A DNA stretch of 64,000 nucleotides, from assembly GCA_030913385.1 (NCBI GenBank), contig CP133159.1, forward strand, positions 3,060,584 to 3,124,583, in the 5' to 3' direction. A model generated the notes under the pieces. It worked only from the letters and a program-made list of their open reading frames with translations. It did not search any database and was not told the origin of the DNA. Numbering within the stretch: the first letter of the stretch is position 1; each line of letters starts with the position of its first letter. The stretch comes from Cytophagaceae bacterium ABcell3 (lineage in GTDB: Bacteria > Bacteroidota > Bacteroidia > Cytophagales > Cytophagaceae). Made by a program: the position numbers and the translations under genes. Of this stretch, positions 34,581-45,300 are shown piece by piece.

Positions 34581-36098
34581 TTAGAATATATGTCCAAACC
34601 CTAAGAAGAACTGACCACCTTCACGGCTTTGTGCATAATCTAAACGCAATACAGTTGATTGATTCCAAGCGACCCTGCCGCCTATACCTGGGGCACCTCT
34701 CCATTGACGTAAATTTATATCTGTTAAATTGTCCCACACACTACCCATATCATAGAAAGGAGTAAGGCCTAGAACAAAGTGTTGGTTCAGTAACCGGAAG
34801 TCATACAGACGGGTACGCATTTCCAAGTTGATCAAACCAACCGTAGGAGCTAAGAACCTTGCCTCTCTGAAACCACGGAGAGAACGCTCGCCACCCAAAA
34901 CCAATATACCTCCAGCTTCCGCTTGGCTAGATAAATCCCACATTTCTATAAAGTTGATATTGGATCCAAAAATATGGCCTAAAGCACCCATACCAGCAAA
35001 GGTTATACGGCTTTTTCCATTTCTCCATCTTTTTAAGGTATGGATAAATTGACCTTGCAACATGAACTTATTGAAGTTAAACTGGGAACCAATAACCGGA
35101 TTAGAGAACTCATGTGAGTATTCTAAAAAGATACCTTTAGAAGGATCTGGCTCAAAGTCCCTTGTGTCATAAATTAATGCACCGGCCAACATACTGGTAA
35201 ATTGAAACCGGTCTGAGAAGCCAGAGAGATTAAACCTATCCCAAGTACCATCATTCATTTGCTGATGGAATAATGTTTCCCTGTTAATGGCTTCCACTTC
35301 TTCACCTGCTGCGGTATATGCTTCTTCGGCTACCCTCCCAGTATAATCTTCAAACTGCGTAAACAAAGCCTCATATCCGAACATAAACCTTAACCTACCA
35401 TCCATAGCCGTTCTTTCAAATAGAAGGTTGTAAAGCATTTCCCTTTGAATGAAGTGGTTGTAATGGAAGTCCGTCACGTATTGACCATTTCCATTGAGCG
35501 GTACTGCGGTCGCCAAGTTGTCTTCATAATTGTTGACTCTGTTAAACCTTCTTTGTGCACCTATTCTGCCCTCACTTTTATCAGCAAAAGTCAATGGCTG
35601 TAAGGTTTCTCTACCTATGCCCCAATATTGCGCATGAGGGTCTTCCCACAATACAGCATCAGCACGTAACCTCCACTTAGTGTTAAAAATATAAGGGGCA
35701 TCTAAATTTAATTCATACCTTACTCTACCGTTCTGAAATATGAAGAATTCTGTACTCACACGGTACCTATATGGTGTGTAGTAAAAAAACGGGTCTTCTC
35801 TGGTCCTGTTTTGATACATAAACAGATTACCACCTGCTCCAAAGCCTCGGATTGGGTCAAATTCTACCCTAGGTAATCCAGTAAAGAATATACCTTCTTT
35901 TTTGTCTTCAATATCCTGTGGAGAAAGTCTTTTTTCTTCTGCAATATCAAAAGGCAGAGGAGGGATAGTGTCTGGATCAGTCCTAACTGTATCCCTTAAA
36001 ATTGTTACCCCTTCGGTTTCTCCTTCTGGAGCAGGAACTTGTGCAAAAGCTGTATTAAGCAACAGCAGGCATGTTGAAACTAGGTAAAAGTTTTTCAT
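34581..36098 (-). CDS. Omp85/BamA-superfamily outer membrane beta-barrel protein
   Basis: The 505-residue protein has a signal peptide ending NTAFAQ, a short periplasmic linker and a beta-barrel from about 75 to the end, with alternating aromatic strands and a final strand FFLGFGHIF. GGERSLRGFREARF carries the (V/L)RGF-type motif of the Omp85 L6 loop. There are no recognisable POTRA domains, so it belongs to the short D15/surface-antigen members rather than BamA itself. A role in outer membrane protein or lipid handling is possible, not shown. It stands alone on the minus strand. Confidence 0.85.
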   Translation of the reverse strand: MKNFYLVSTCLLLLNTAFAQVPAPEGETEGVTILRDTVRTDPDTIPPLPFDIAEEKRLSPQDIEDKKEGIFFTGLPRVEFDPIRGFGAGGNLFMYQNRTREDPFFYYTPYRYRVSTEFFIFQNGRVRYELNLDAPYIFNTKWRLRADAVLWEDPHAQYWGIGRETLQPLTFADKSEGRIGAQRRFNRVNNYEDNLATAVPLNGNGQYVTDFHYNHFIQREMLYNLLFERTAMDGRLRFMFGYEALFTQFEDYTGRVAEEAYTAAGEEVEAINRETLFHQQMNDGTWDRFNLSGFSDRFQFTSMLAGALIYDTRDFEPDPSKGIFLEYSHEFSNPVIGSQFNFNKFMLQGQFIHTLKRWRNGKSRITFAGMGALGHIFGSNINFIEMWDLSSQAEAGGILVLGGERSLRGFREARFLAPTVGLINLEMRTRLYDFRLLNQHFVLGLTPFYDMGSVWDNLTDINLRQWRGAPGIGGRVAWNQSTVLRLDYAQSREGGQFFLGFGHIF

Positions 36099-36213
36099 TA
36101 TAATTATTTTTCGTGGTTAACTCCAAGGTTTTTGTATCCCTTGTGTTAGAGAGTATGTATATCAGTGGTTGGTAAGAAATTCAGAAATTTAGCTATCTCA
36201 GATTTTTTTATTT

Positions 36214-36921
36214 TCAACCTTGTTGCTCTTCATTCACCTGCCAACTTACCTCACTTACTCCATATTCAAGTGTCAACTGGCCAGCCAATTTTTCCATAAG
36301 TTGATCGAACTTGCCAATGGCCATAATTTCAGCATCTACATAAGAGAAGGCGGGGCTCCCATTGTCGCTGCTCTTCAATGACCTCAGCTGTAAGTGATCA
36401 TCTTTCTTTACTGCGTTCAAGATCATTACTCTAATATGGTTCTCCACTTGCTGTTTGCAACGGATTCTAAAAGCGTAATAATGAATGGCCGAATCATCTT
36501 TTTTAAAGGTAAACCTGTTCATTTTCAACCCAAGTGGCCTTAATAATAAATGGGTGCCTGCAACAGCAGCAGCGGTTACTACAGCCTCTGCCCATAAACC
36601 GGCTCCTGCCAAAGTCCCTACAGCCGCGGAACACCAGATGGTAGCTGCTGTATTTAAACCTGAAATATTGAGTCCGCTTTTCATTATAACACCAGCACCG
36701 AGAAAGCCGATACCTGTCACAATTTGGCCTGCAACCCTAGAAGGGTCACCCATATCGTCCGTTAAAGATTGAGAAAGGAGGATAAAAGCTGCCGCACCCA
36801 TAGAAACGAGTGTATTGGTTCTAAGACCGGCGCTCTTTTGCCGCCATTGCCTTTCCAATCCTATCAAAGCACCTAAAACAATGGCTAAAAGCAACCGGAA
36901 AATAAATGCCGTAAACATCAT
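36214..36921 (-). CDS. mgtC: MgtC/SapB-family membrane protein behind a structured leader
   Basis: The 235-residue protein has the family's membrane domain (about 1-140) with GALIGLERQWRQKSAGLRTN and TGIGFLGAGVIMKSGLNISG, then a soluble ACT-like C-terminal domain (about 150-230). MgtC proteins help survival in low magnesium, in part by restraining the F1Fo ATPase. Unusually for this genome, the start is preceded by a full Shine-Dalgarno AAAGGAGGT five bases upstream. That sequence can pair with ACCTCCTTT inside an upstream short ORF whose stop codon overlaps this start (ATGA). This suggests control of translation. A second mgtC-family gene is at 56519-57226. Confidence 0.92.
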   Translation of the reverse strand: MMFTAFIFRLLLAIVLGALIGLERQWRQKSAGLRTNTLVSMGAAAFILLSQSLTDDMGDPSRVAGQIVTGIGFLGAGVIMKSGLNISGLNTAATIWCSAAVGTLAGAGLWAEAVVTAAAVAGTHLLLRPLGLKMNRFTFKKDDSAIHYYAFRIRCKQQVENHIRVMILNAVKKDDHLQLRSLKSSDNGSPAFSYVDAEIMAIGKFDQLMEKLAGQLTLEYGVSEVSWQVNEEQQG

Positions 36922-37109
36922 TTTTTACCTCCTTTCGTGAAAAAATGAACAAAAACTTTAAAGGAGGTTATTCTTTTGTAAGGCTTTGAATGGTGAAAAC
37001 ATGGCTTGTTTTCAAAACCAAAGGTGCAATTATCATAAGAAGATTTTCTGTTAAGGATCGCTAATATTTTCATGACTATACGTTTTTGTTCCCGCTTAAA
37101 GGGAACCAT
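36918..37109 (-). CDS. Possible leader ORF coupled to mgtC
   Basis: A 63-codon frame (or 51 codons from the ATG at 37073, MKILAILNRKSSYDN) ends in TGA overlapping the mgtC start. The product is basic, with no recognised family. Its last codons encode the mgtC ribosome binding site (KGGKK), and its middle contains the complementary ACCTCCTTT. Translating ribosomes would open that hairpin, so a regulatory leader role is more likely than a functional protein. Leader peptides upstream of mgtC/mgtA are known in Salmonella, but this one is not similar. Confidence 0.45.
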   Translation of the reverse strand: MVPFKREQKRIVMKILAILNRKSSYDNCTFGFENKPCFHHSKPYKRITSFKVFVHFFTKGGKK

Positions 37110-37140
37110 GGGTCATAAGGCAGTCCTTTTGCGGGAGGGT
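36922..37140 (-). promoter_or_regulatory. mgtC mRNA leader with alternative hairpins and sequestered RBS
   Basis: Read on the minus strand, TCCCGC (37136-37131) can pair with GCGGGA (37095-37090), reinforced by AAAGG with CCTTT inside. Alternatively GTTCCC (37106-37101) pairs with GGGAAC (37093-37088), using part of the same bases, so the two are mutually exclusive. Near the start codon, ACCTCCTTT (36968-36960) pairs with the Shine-Dalgarno AAAGGAGGT (36935-36927). The known M-box magnesium riboswitch consensus is not obvious. A magnesium- or translation-dependent switch is inferred. Confidence 0.5.
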
Positions 37141-37495
37141 TAAAAATTCACAATCTGTTGTTCGGGATCGGGATTACTGTCCATGTCGTGATTATTTATT
37201 TTATTTGTACAAAAGTAACCTCAACGATTTGTAAAAACCGTTAGAAAGCTATTAGAGTTTTATTAGAATTTTATTAGAAAGGCATTAGCAGCAAGCATTA
37301 TTGACCTATAATTACTTTATAAGGTTTGTCAATCACCTTTTTTTCAGTGAACTAAAGTTAGTAAACATTAAATAGGGTACACCTAAAAGTAAAATTGATT
37401 ATAAAAAAAAGAGTGCCTTAAAAGACACTCTATCATGATAGTTTTACGAATTAGAGTTTATAGCTATTGTTTTATTCCCCAATTTATCGAACCTA
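37141..37495. other. Intergenic region between hrpB and mgtC
   Basis: It holds the presumed mgtC promoter, AT-rich sequence without a supported reading frame, and the hrpB terminator near 37404-37434. No repeat was recognised. Confidence 0.4.
37404..37434 (-). terminator. Terminator after hrpB
   Basis: On the minus strand AGAGTGTCTTTTAAGGCACTCT forms a hairpin followed by a run of T. It lies about 60 bp after the hrpB stop codon. Confidence 0.75.
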
Positions 37496-39817
37496 TTACA
37501 CTATTCGCACCAAGGTTTTTCCTTCATTGATAAATAATTCCTCATTCTTTGGCACATCCTCTTCAGCAGTTTTAACATAGGGCGGTGCCCCTTCTGGATT
37601 ATAAGTAAGCATTACCACAGTACCTGAAGATGCAGTAATGGTTGTAGGAGCAAGTTCGTCCAACAGCCTCTTTTGTTCATCATCTAAAAAAACGGATAGA
37701 ATGTCCAGCAGTTTTAATGCTTTTAGCTCATCAGGTGTATTAATGGATTTAAGGTATTTCCCTAACCAGTCATAGTTAGTAAGTAACAGTGCGTGTGTAC
37801 TTACGTCAGGCCATCCTTCCTGAGGACGCCATTTTCTTAAGCTAAGAACCCGGTTTTGCCATTGAATTACCTTTTCATTAAACGCTAATAATGACTTGCC
37901 TTCTTTTCTAATCGCATCCGATATAGCCCTCACCTTACTGTGTTCTTCGTCTGGAGCAGGAAGTGGCTGAGACTTTAGGACAATATTTCCTATACTCAAA
38001 TCTAATGTAGCAGAAAGCTCGCCATCTTCAGGATCCCACTTTACTACTTCTTTTTGTTTTACAAGAGGGGCCAGGTCTTTGGGGTTTAATGGAGAGGCTA
38101 GAAAAACTTTGCCTGTATCCTCCCTTGCATTCAGGTTAGCAATAACCAACCATGGTTCATATGCCAAATCGTCTTTGTGGGAAAAAGAAGCATACTTGCC
38201 ATTAGCCAACTGGAACTGTGAGTTGTTTCCCGGTCTGGCACATGCAATCCTTTCAGGATATGCATAAGCCAAAAGCACGCCTGTTTCATAAGGGTCATGC
38301 GCCTCATTATCTGCTTCTATATTGAACATTTTTCTATAAGAGTGGGCAATTCGTTCAACCCTGCCCAACAACCTGCCCTTACCTTGTTCCTTTCGGTACT
38401 TTCTTAATACATCGATTCTGGCGTTAATGTCTACACCAGCTTCCCTTACACGAGACAAAGGGTCTTTTTCTTCAAGAAGGGCCGCAATGTCTGTGGCTAA
38501 GGACAGGGAGTCTGCTTGTTGAGCCATTAACAACATATGGCCAATCCGAGGGTGACATGGCAGTTGGTGAACCGCCTTGCCATGTGCTGTGATTTTACCA
38601 TCTTCAATGGCACTTAGGTGTTCCAATGTTTCCCTTGCAGTGATTACGGCACTTTTAGGCGGGGGGGTAACCCAAGTCAATTGGTTAGGATCTATAATGC
38701 CCCAGTGGGACAGGTCTAGCATAAGCGCACATAAGTCTGCCTCCAGTATTTCAGGTGTTCTGTGTTCTGCCAAACGATAGTGATCTGCCTCGTTCCACAT
38801 TCGGTAACAGGTGCCAGGACCTAATCTTCCAGCCCTTCCGGCACGTTGGTCTGCAGAATCTTTTGATATTTTAATTGTTTGAAGCCCCGAAAGCCCTGAC
38901 ATTGGGTCAAACTTTTGAGTTCTTCCATAGCCTGTATCTACCACAACGGAAACTCCTTCTATAGTAAGACTGCTTTCTGCGATAGAGGTTGCCAAAACCA
39001 CTTTTCTTCGTCCCTGTTTATCAGGCATAATAGCAGCATACTGTTTGCCCGGTGGCAACTGTCCATAAAGAGGCAAAATTGCAAAGCCTTTTAGTTCCTT
39101 TTTTAAAAGATCCATGCATTTTCTTATTTCTCCTTCACCTGGCAAGAAAACAAGTACATCTCCTTGCTTTTCTTTAATAGCTTTATGTACTGTGCGTGCT
39201 GTAAGTTCTGGCAGAACCACTTCATCTTGTCCACCCGTATAAATAACATCCACTGGATATTGACGGCCTTTGCTTTCTACCACAGGAGCCTTAAATTTTT
39301 CTTTTAACTGTGGAATGTTGAGCGTGGCAGACATGACCACTATTTTCAAGTCGGGGCGGTAAACCTGCTGAACTTCCCTGCATAATGCCATTGCCACATC
39401 AGCATGAATGTTTCGCTCATGAAACTCGTCAAAAATGACCATTCCAACATCCTCCAAAGTCTTATCTCCATGAATCATTCTGGTCAGGATACCTTCAGTG
39501 AGAACTTCGATCTTAGTTTGGTCAGAAACCCTAGTCTCGAAACGAATTCTATATCCTACAGTATTTCCCAAGGAGTCATTCAGCAGCGCTGACATTCTTT
39601 CTGCAATGGTTTTCGCTGCCAACCGACGTGGTTCCAACATCAAAATTTTCTTACCTTTTAACCACGGCTCATTCATAAGCGTTAGCGGCAACAAGGTGCT
39701 TTTTCCTGCTCCAGGAGGGGCACTAATAATTAAAGTTTGATTTTCCTGAAGCTGATGTTGTACATCCGATATAATTTCTGTTACCGGAAGATCAATATTG
39801 TAAGGGTTAAAAGACAA
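37496..39817 (-). CDS. hrpB: ATP-dependent helicase HrpB
   Basis: The 773-residue DEAH-type helicase has Walker A GAGKS at 36-40 (in SAPPGAGKSTLLPL), motif II DEFHERN, motif III MSATLN, the motif V and VI segments VVLATSIAESSLTIEG and QRAGRAGR, and the HrpB-specific C-terminal region with RKWRPQEGWPDVS. The length is close to E. coli HrpB (about 809). It is a putative RNA helicase of the DEAH/RHA group; its physiological role is poorly defined. It stands alone on the minus strand with its own terminator. The start codon gives a good family N-terminus. Confidence 0.93.
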   Translation of the reverse strand: MSFNPYNIDLPVTEIISDVQHQLQENQTLIISAPPGAGKSTLLPLTLMNEPWLKGKKILMLEPRRLAAKTIAERMSALLNDSLGNTVGYRIRFETRVSDQTKIEVLTEGILTRMIHGDKTLEDVGMVIFDEFHERNIHADVAMALCREVQQVYRPDLKIVVMSATLNIPQLKEKFKAPVVESKGRQYPVDVIYTGGQDEVVLPELTARTVHKAIKEKQGDVLVFLPGEGEIRKCMDLLKKELKGFAILPLYGQLPPGKQYAAIMPDKQGRRKVVLATSIAESSLTIEGVSVVVDTGYGRTQKFDPMSGLSGLQTIKISKDSADQRAGRAGRLGPGTCYRMWNEADHYRLAEHRTPEILEADLCALMLDLSHWGIIDPNQLTWVTPPPKSAVITARETLEHLSAIEDGKITAHGKAVHQLPCHPRIGHMLLMAQQADSLSLATDIAALLEEKDPLSRVREAGVDINARIDVLRKYRKEQGKGRLLGRVERIAHSYRKMFNIEADNEAHDPYETGVLLAYAYPERIACARPGNNSQFQLANGKYASFSHKDDLAYEPWLVIANLNAREDTGKVFLASPLNPKDLAPLVKQKEVVKWDPEDGELSATLDLSIGNIVLKSQPLPAPDEEHSKVRAISDAIRKEGKSLLAFNEKVIQWQNRVLSLRKWRPQEGWPDVSTHALLLTNYDWLGKYLKSINTPDELKALKLLDILSVFLDDEQKRLLDELAPTTITASSGTVVMLTYNPEGAPPYVKTAEEDVPKNEELFINEGKTLVRIV

Positions 39818-40087
39818 AATCTTGCTATATTTTAAGTAAAGACAGTGCGAATTTATGACTTAAAACACATAAATAGACAAACTCCGTTCATAAAAAATAT
39901 ATACACTTAGGAAGTATCTTAAAAAATGGTCGGAATGTTTTTGGGAATGTATGGCAAAAATTGAAAAAGCAGCTTTTAGTTCGTTCAAAAATATGACAAA
40001 AGGCATCTACAACAGTGACTCAAAGCACCTAAGCTTTACAATAAAAAAATTAAATTTGTGCCGTACGCTTAAAACTTGTCTACAGGC

Positions 40088-40894
40088 ATGAATGATCCTA
40101 TAAATACAGAGCCCGTCAATAACACAGAAGAGCAAGGCTATACTCTAAAAAGTAAAGTTTTTGAAAAGCTAAAGTCATTTTACATGGCTGATCTAAAAAA
40201 AGAGGTCAGTATTATAGGCTTTACTTTTTCTCGACTTTACTTATTTCTGTTAGCTCCTGTATTCCTTTTGGCATCTGCTGACATAATATTGATCAGTTTG
40301 CTTGTTAACGCAGGGTTTTCGGTCTTAGGAATGATTGCCATGGGAATATTTGGACTCACTACAGCAGCCTTATGTGGTTTTTCTTTAGGTATGGTACTTA
40401 GCATTAACCGAATCATGAATGCTGTAGAAAATATACTGGATCTATGTCTGGTTTTTACCATTAAAACCATTAGAGAACTGGAGCAGAAAGCAATTGTGTG
40501 GTTTGGAGATCACGTAAAAGTATCTTCCACCGAAATTTTGAACCAGGTCTCCTCTGATGTCCAAGAAGAAATTAAAAAAACGCTGAAGAAAAAACTTGGG
40601 GTTTTGTCATACCCGCTTAATCAGGCAATTGCTAAATCTATGGCACATGCAACAGTAGAAATCAATGACTCTGTTGGAAAGGCCGTACATTCCTACACAA
40701 CTGATACCGGAGGGAAGTATTTTTCAAAATACATTTCCATATCCATTGAGTATATTGAAAGCTACCGTGGCAAACTGCGAATTTATCTTGAGAACAGCAA
40801 AAAAACGCTTTTGAAACCTTTCCTGATGATTTTAGGGATATACGGAAGTGTATCAGTTGTGGTATTTCTCCTTTTGATCTGGCTATCAGCTTAG
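40088..40894 (+). CDS. Membrane protein of unknown function
   Basis: The frame opens with TTG at 40076, but the ATG at 40088 (MNDPINTEP) is the likelier start, giving 268 residues. An acidic N-terminal stretch is followed by two close hydrophobic segments (about 52-105), a long amphipathic helical region (about 110-235) and a final membrane helix (about 245-268) ending LLLIWLSA. It may be a cytoplasmic or periplasmic coiled domain tethered at both ends. No family recognised. It lies divergent from hrpB and 130 bp before the GNAT gene. Confidence 0.7.
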   Translation: MNDPINTEPVNNTEEQGYTLKSKVFEKLKSFYMADLKKEVSIIGFTFSRLYLFLLAPVFLLASADIILISLLVNAGFSVLGMIAMGIFGLTTAALCGFSLGMVLSINRIMNAVENILDLCLVFTIKTIRELEQKAIVWFGDHVKVSSTEILNQVSSDVQEEIKKTLKKKLGVLSYPLNQAIAKSMAHATVEINDSVGKAVHSYTTDTGGKYFSKYISISIEYIESYRGKLRIYLENSKKTLLKPFLMILGIYGSVSVVVFLLLIWLSA

Positions 40895-41024
40895 AAAGTT
40901 TCGTGGCTCAACTTTCAACCCCATGATCTTTTCTTCAAGAGAGAGATTATTTAAAAATAATCTCTGGTTCATCCATTAAAGTTTCTATTATTCATTTTAT
41001 ATTAGAATTTACTTTAAGCAAACA

Positions 41025-41744
41025 ATGGGAGAACCTGCATTTAAAATTAAATATACATTTTCCAATTTTTTAACCGATTCAGCAGTTCAAGAGCCAAGCC
41101 ATTTTGTAAATGAATACAAAATAAAGATTTGGTTGTTAGATTCTAGTGATCAAAAAGTAGAGCTTGTAGGGAAGGGGAGGTTTTCAGTACTCCTTTTTTC
41201 TCTGGCCGAGGAAAATGGTTGCCCACTATTTGACATCATGGATGTTAATGATCATGTATTAGAAATGTCCGCTTACCTATTTTCACACGAAGAAGAAAGT
41301 GACTATTGGGAAAAGATTGATAATTATTACTCAGAAGAACCCCTGATTGAAAACTTAAATATAGGGTTTCTTGAAAGGTTAGAGCTCTTGCCCGAATACA
41401 GAGGGTTGGGAGTAGGCGAGCGGGTGATACAGGATATTGCTTCACGATTTTATAATTCATGTGGCTTAATTGTTGCCAAAGCTGTCCCTTTACAGCAATC
41501 TGAATATTTGCTCCAAACCAAGTGGGGCAAAAAACTGAGGCTAAATAACTTATCTAATGATGAAGAAACCGCTTCTTATAAATTATATAATTTTTTTCAA
41601 AAACTTGGTTTCGACAATCCTTTTCATGAGAAATACTTCATCGCCAAACCAGAACACATAGTAAGAAAGCTTGTTGAAAAGCAGGGAAATAACAATTCCA
41701 ACTATGATAGTTTGGAAGATGATGACTCGGAATTGCCATTTTAA
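41025..41744 (+). CDS. GNAT-family N-acetyltransferase-like protein
   Basis: The 239-residue protein has the acetyl-CoA-binding motif A in LELLPEYRGLGVGERVIQD (about 123-141), followed by a GLIVAKAVPLQ strand and a late KLGFDNPFHEKYF helix-strand pair, as in GNAT enzymes. The first 110 residues are beta-rich and probably complete the fold. The substrate is unknown. The C-terminus is acidic (SLEDDDSELPF). The stop codon TAA is formed at the very edge of a family 2 repeat element, so the element abuts the gene directly. Confidence 0.78.
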   Translation: MGEPAFKIKYTFSNFLTDSAVQEPSHFVNEYKIKIWLLDSSDQKVELVGKGRFSVLLFSLAEENGCPLFDIMDVNDHVLEMSAYLFSHEEESDYWEKIDNYYSEEPLIENLNIGFLERLELLPEYRGLGVGERVIQDIASRFYNSCGLIVAKAVPLQQSEYLLQTKWGKKLRLNNLSNDEETASYKLYNFFQKLGFDNPFHEKYFIAKPEHIVRKLVEKQGNNNSNYDSLEDDDSELPF

Positions 41745-41909
41745 ACCTGGATTATGCATTCGTTATGAGGGGCAAAAGAACAAAAAATCAGTATATTTAA
41801 TTTGCAAAGCATAGTGGTTCAATGGTTAAAAACCTAATGCGAGCGAAGCGCTTGATTTGAAGTCATTTTGCCACTCAATAGAAAGTTCTAATGCATATTT
41901 TAGGTTAAA
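41741..41909. repeat. Small inverted-repeat element, family 2, copy B
   Basis: The left end TTAAACCTGGATTATGCATT and the right end ATGCATATTTTAGGTTAAA form imperfect inverted repeats. It matches the reverse complement of 6712-6814, with about 65 extra bases in the middle. It overlaps the stop codon of the GNAT gene. Noncoding. Confidence 0.65.
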
Positions 41910-42307
41910 GTTTTCATACTGGCATGAAAAAACTTTGTGCCGGTGTTATAAAACAATTCTGCCTAGGGCTACTGACAAAGTCACAAAACCCAAATACTGA
42001 TGGACTACACTTTCTCAATGTAATGAAAAGAATAATCGAAAAAACTTTCACCTATACCTCGCCAAGAGTTTTATAATTATTTTTGAATCAACATTTCTGA
42101 TATTTTTTTCATCACGACCTTTTCTTAACAGCTACTTAAGTTTAAGTCTTTCATAATCAGTTATAAATTGCTTGTTATCACATAGCTATAGGACAGCAGC
42201 TAATCAATAAGCAAAAAAAGTTCATTTTTTTAGTTACCATCTGCATAAGCAAATGTATTAAAAGGCAATTGCAAGTGTCACTTAAATAAGTATATATATA
42301 ATTATAT
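41910..42307. other. Intergenic region before the GH8 gene
   Basis: AT-rich upstream region of the GH8 gene, ending in TATATATATAATTATATATG at the start codon. I see no reading frame, hairpin or repeat that can be supported; it presumably contains the GH8 promoter. Confidence 0.4.
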
Positions 42308-45300
42308 ATGGATTTTTATAAAACTTCAGCTAGCAGGTTTAGGTCCTTTACTTTCATTTTCTTACTTATTTTTCTTTGGAAAGGAGCATTATTACATGCA
42401 CAAGTACCTGTGGACATAAACTCAGGAAATCCAAACTTTCCTTTTCCTCAATTTAATCCATATACAACAGACGATGGACACTATTTAGGAAACCTAGCCA
42501 CCAATAATGCTCCAGGAGTAGTACATGCTGAAATGGAACAACGTATTAGAGATGCTTGGCAGATCATGGCCAATAGACTTGAATATACGGGCGAAGAACA
42601 TGCGGGGGTTCAATATATTATTGGTAATATAGGCTGTCCTTATGACTGCTCAGAAGGGTGTGGATATGCTTTGCTTGCTGCTGCAGAAATGGCTGACAAA
42701 ACAACTTTTGATGGTCTTTGGATGAGAACACATGACCATAGGATGATTATGCATCCAAGGTATTCGGATTGTGTAGTACCTGACCCGGATTATAGATATG
42801 GTGATAATTCTTTAATGGATAATGTAGATGCTGCTGCTGATGGTGACTTCGATATTGCCCTTGCTTTATTAATTGCCTACAAACAGTGGGGGGAATTTAT
42901 GGGCGTAGATGATGCCTGTGGAAACCCTATCAGTTATAAACAAGAAGCTTTAAATGTTATTCGCGGTCTCGTAGAAGTTTACCAAAGCCCTGACATTGAC
43001 CCAACCGACTGTAGGAAAGTTTCTGGCGCGATTGGATTTGACGGCTATGTTAAAGGCGGAAATACTTGGGGAGAACTTACTAGTTGGGCTACAGGGCAAG
43101 AACCAGATTGTCCTGAGTTTACCGGTCCTACACAACACCATATTGATTACAATGCTCCAGCTTACTTTCATGCCTTCGCTCATTTTTTGGAAACAGAAGG
43201 CGATGCCCAAGATCTTGTCTGGAATATCAACCAATTTTTGCGTGCCGAGGCCTCTTCCGAATGGCTTGATGGGCAAATGCTGGATAATCCAGCAGCGTTA
43301 CCATTGGCAGGCTGGGTTGATTACGAAGTAGGGGATGACAGACCTGTTTATACCAATTTTATGGATGGAGAAGATTTCAGACATGCCTGGAGAACCATCC
43401 TAAACTATGTCTGGCATGGAAACCCCAACACGACCTGGAACCCAAATACCAAGGAAGTAGAACCCGGTGGAAACACTTATGAAAGGGATTTAGGATTACG
43501 TTTAGCCCAATTTATGAATAACCCCGGAGAAGCTCCTTGGAGCAACCCGTGTAATTCTGTTGGGGGTGGACCCGAGCTCACTTATAATGGGCCTTCACAG
43601 TTAAAGTATTATTATGACCCTAATACAGGGGACGAGCTTACAACTTTTACCCTTAACTTTCTGCACGGTACAGGTTCCCCAGCAGCAGTAGCAGCACAGG
43701 ATTTTGACCTTATGGGCAAAATGTATAGGCAATGTGCTATTGAGTGGGATGTGACTGATCCGGGAGACAACTATATTACAAGTGTTCCTGTTTATTTCCA
43801 TGGTTTTTTTAGGCTTTTAGGTATGTTGACGCTATCAGGAAACCACCCTTCTCCTGCAACAAGTGTCCTGCAAGCAAACATGAAAGTCTATAAAGATGTA
43901 GACCGAACCTATGCCTTTACAGATGATTTGGTTACCTATACCATTTCTTATCGAAACTATGCTTCTGTAGATGCAGAAGGGGTAAGGATAACGGAAGAAG
44001 TACCAGAGGGGTATGAGTTTGTTTCTGCCTCTGATGGAGGTTCTTTGAATGGTGAAACCGTAGTATGGGATGTTGGTACTGTCCCTGGATTTACAACAGA
44101 TGGAGGGGTTGAACCTACCACGGGGGAGGTCACTGTCGTGTACCGTGTGTTACCGGAATTTTCTGGTAGAATTTGTGCCGAAGCTGAGATTACCTGTACT
44201 AATGGAACTGGGTGGGTCACCAATGAATATCCTAATAACATTACTGCGGTAATGGAAAGAAACTGTGTGGATATTATAGAAAAGGCACTTGAAATTGATA
44301 AAAAAGTAAACTATGAAGAAGTAAACCCAGGCACAGAGGTAAAATATGAAGTAGATTTTAAAAACGCTTCATCTGGAGGTTTTCTTGACGGGGGTAGACC
44401 AGGCGTTGTAGTTGCTCATGCGCAAGATACTGATGCAGAGGTAGCCCCTGAAATGAACTTAAAGTTTCGCTTGTACCATGGTGCTGATGAGCCTTATATC
44501 GACTATGGAAATTACAGGATATCCATGTTTGTTAATGATAACACATATGACTGTGTAGCAGGAGAGGGAGATTGTGATATTGGTTGGCAACTGAACAATG
44601 AGATTTATGAAGGAGGAGACTTTGAGGCATTGCATATTTTTAATGAACCCATTGTTCCTGGTTCTGATGATCGAGGAGCATGGAACCAAAGAATTGTTGT
44701 GCAATTCTCAGAACAATTAGCAACCACTACCCCTCATCTATCACGGTACTTTGGCATGGGCCAAAGGATTCACCAAGGCGGTACAGAACCATTGAGGGTT
44801 AAGTGGAGACTTAACGCAAGTAATTATGCTGATGTGAACTGGGGAGACGATTGGTCTTATGCTCCTTCCGCTGGTGATGCTGATGATGGTTTGTTTTATC
44901 CTATTACCAATGATTGGACCGATATAAACAATCCTGACATTCCTGTTACGGAATGGCACAATGAAGCTTGTGAAACGCCTTCTCAATTTGTAGACAATAT
45001 TCTTGTTGAAGAGTGGGATGGATACACCTGGAGAAGGGTGTTTGGAGATGGCCCCCTTCCAGGAAGAGAAATTGAAAATGTAATTGTCAGGGATGTACTT
45101 CCTGAGGGTTTTACTTTTACTGGCTTTATTGATGAAGATGGCGAAAGCTTGGGTGATACAGCCGTAATACTAGGAAGAGAGGCTACTTATGATGAGGCAA
45201 CCAGGACCATTACGTGGAGTATACCAAGATTACAAGTTCGGCAGGGGGGGACAATTAGGTATACAGCTATCGCAGACTTTTCTTCCGGAGAGTGTGAACG

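Noticed and set aside
37088-37140. Possible M-box (magnesium) riboswitch before mgtC.
   Set aside because: I could not match the conserved M-box core; hairpins are reported as an unassigned leader instead.
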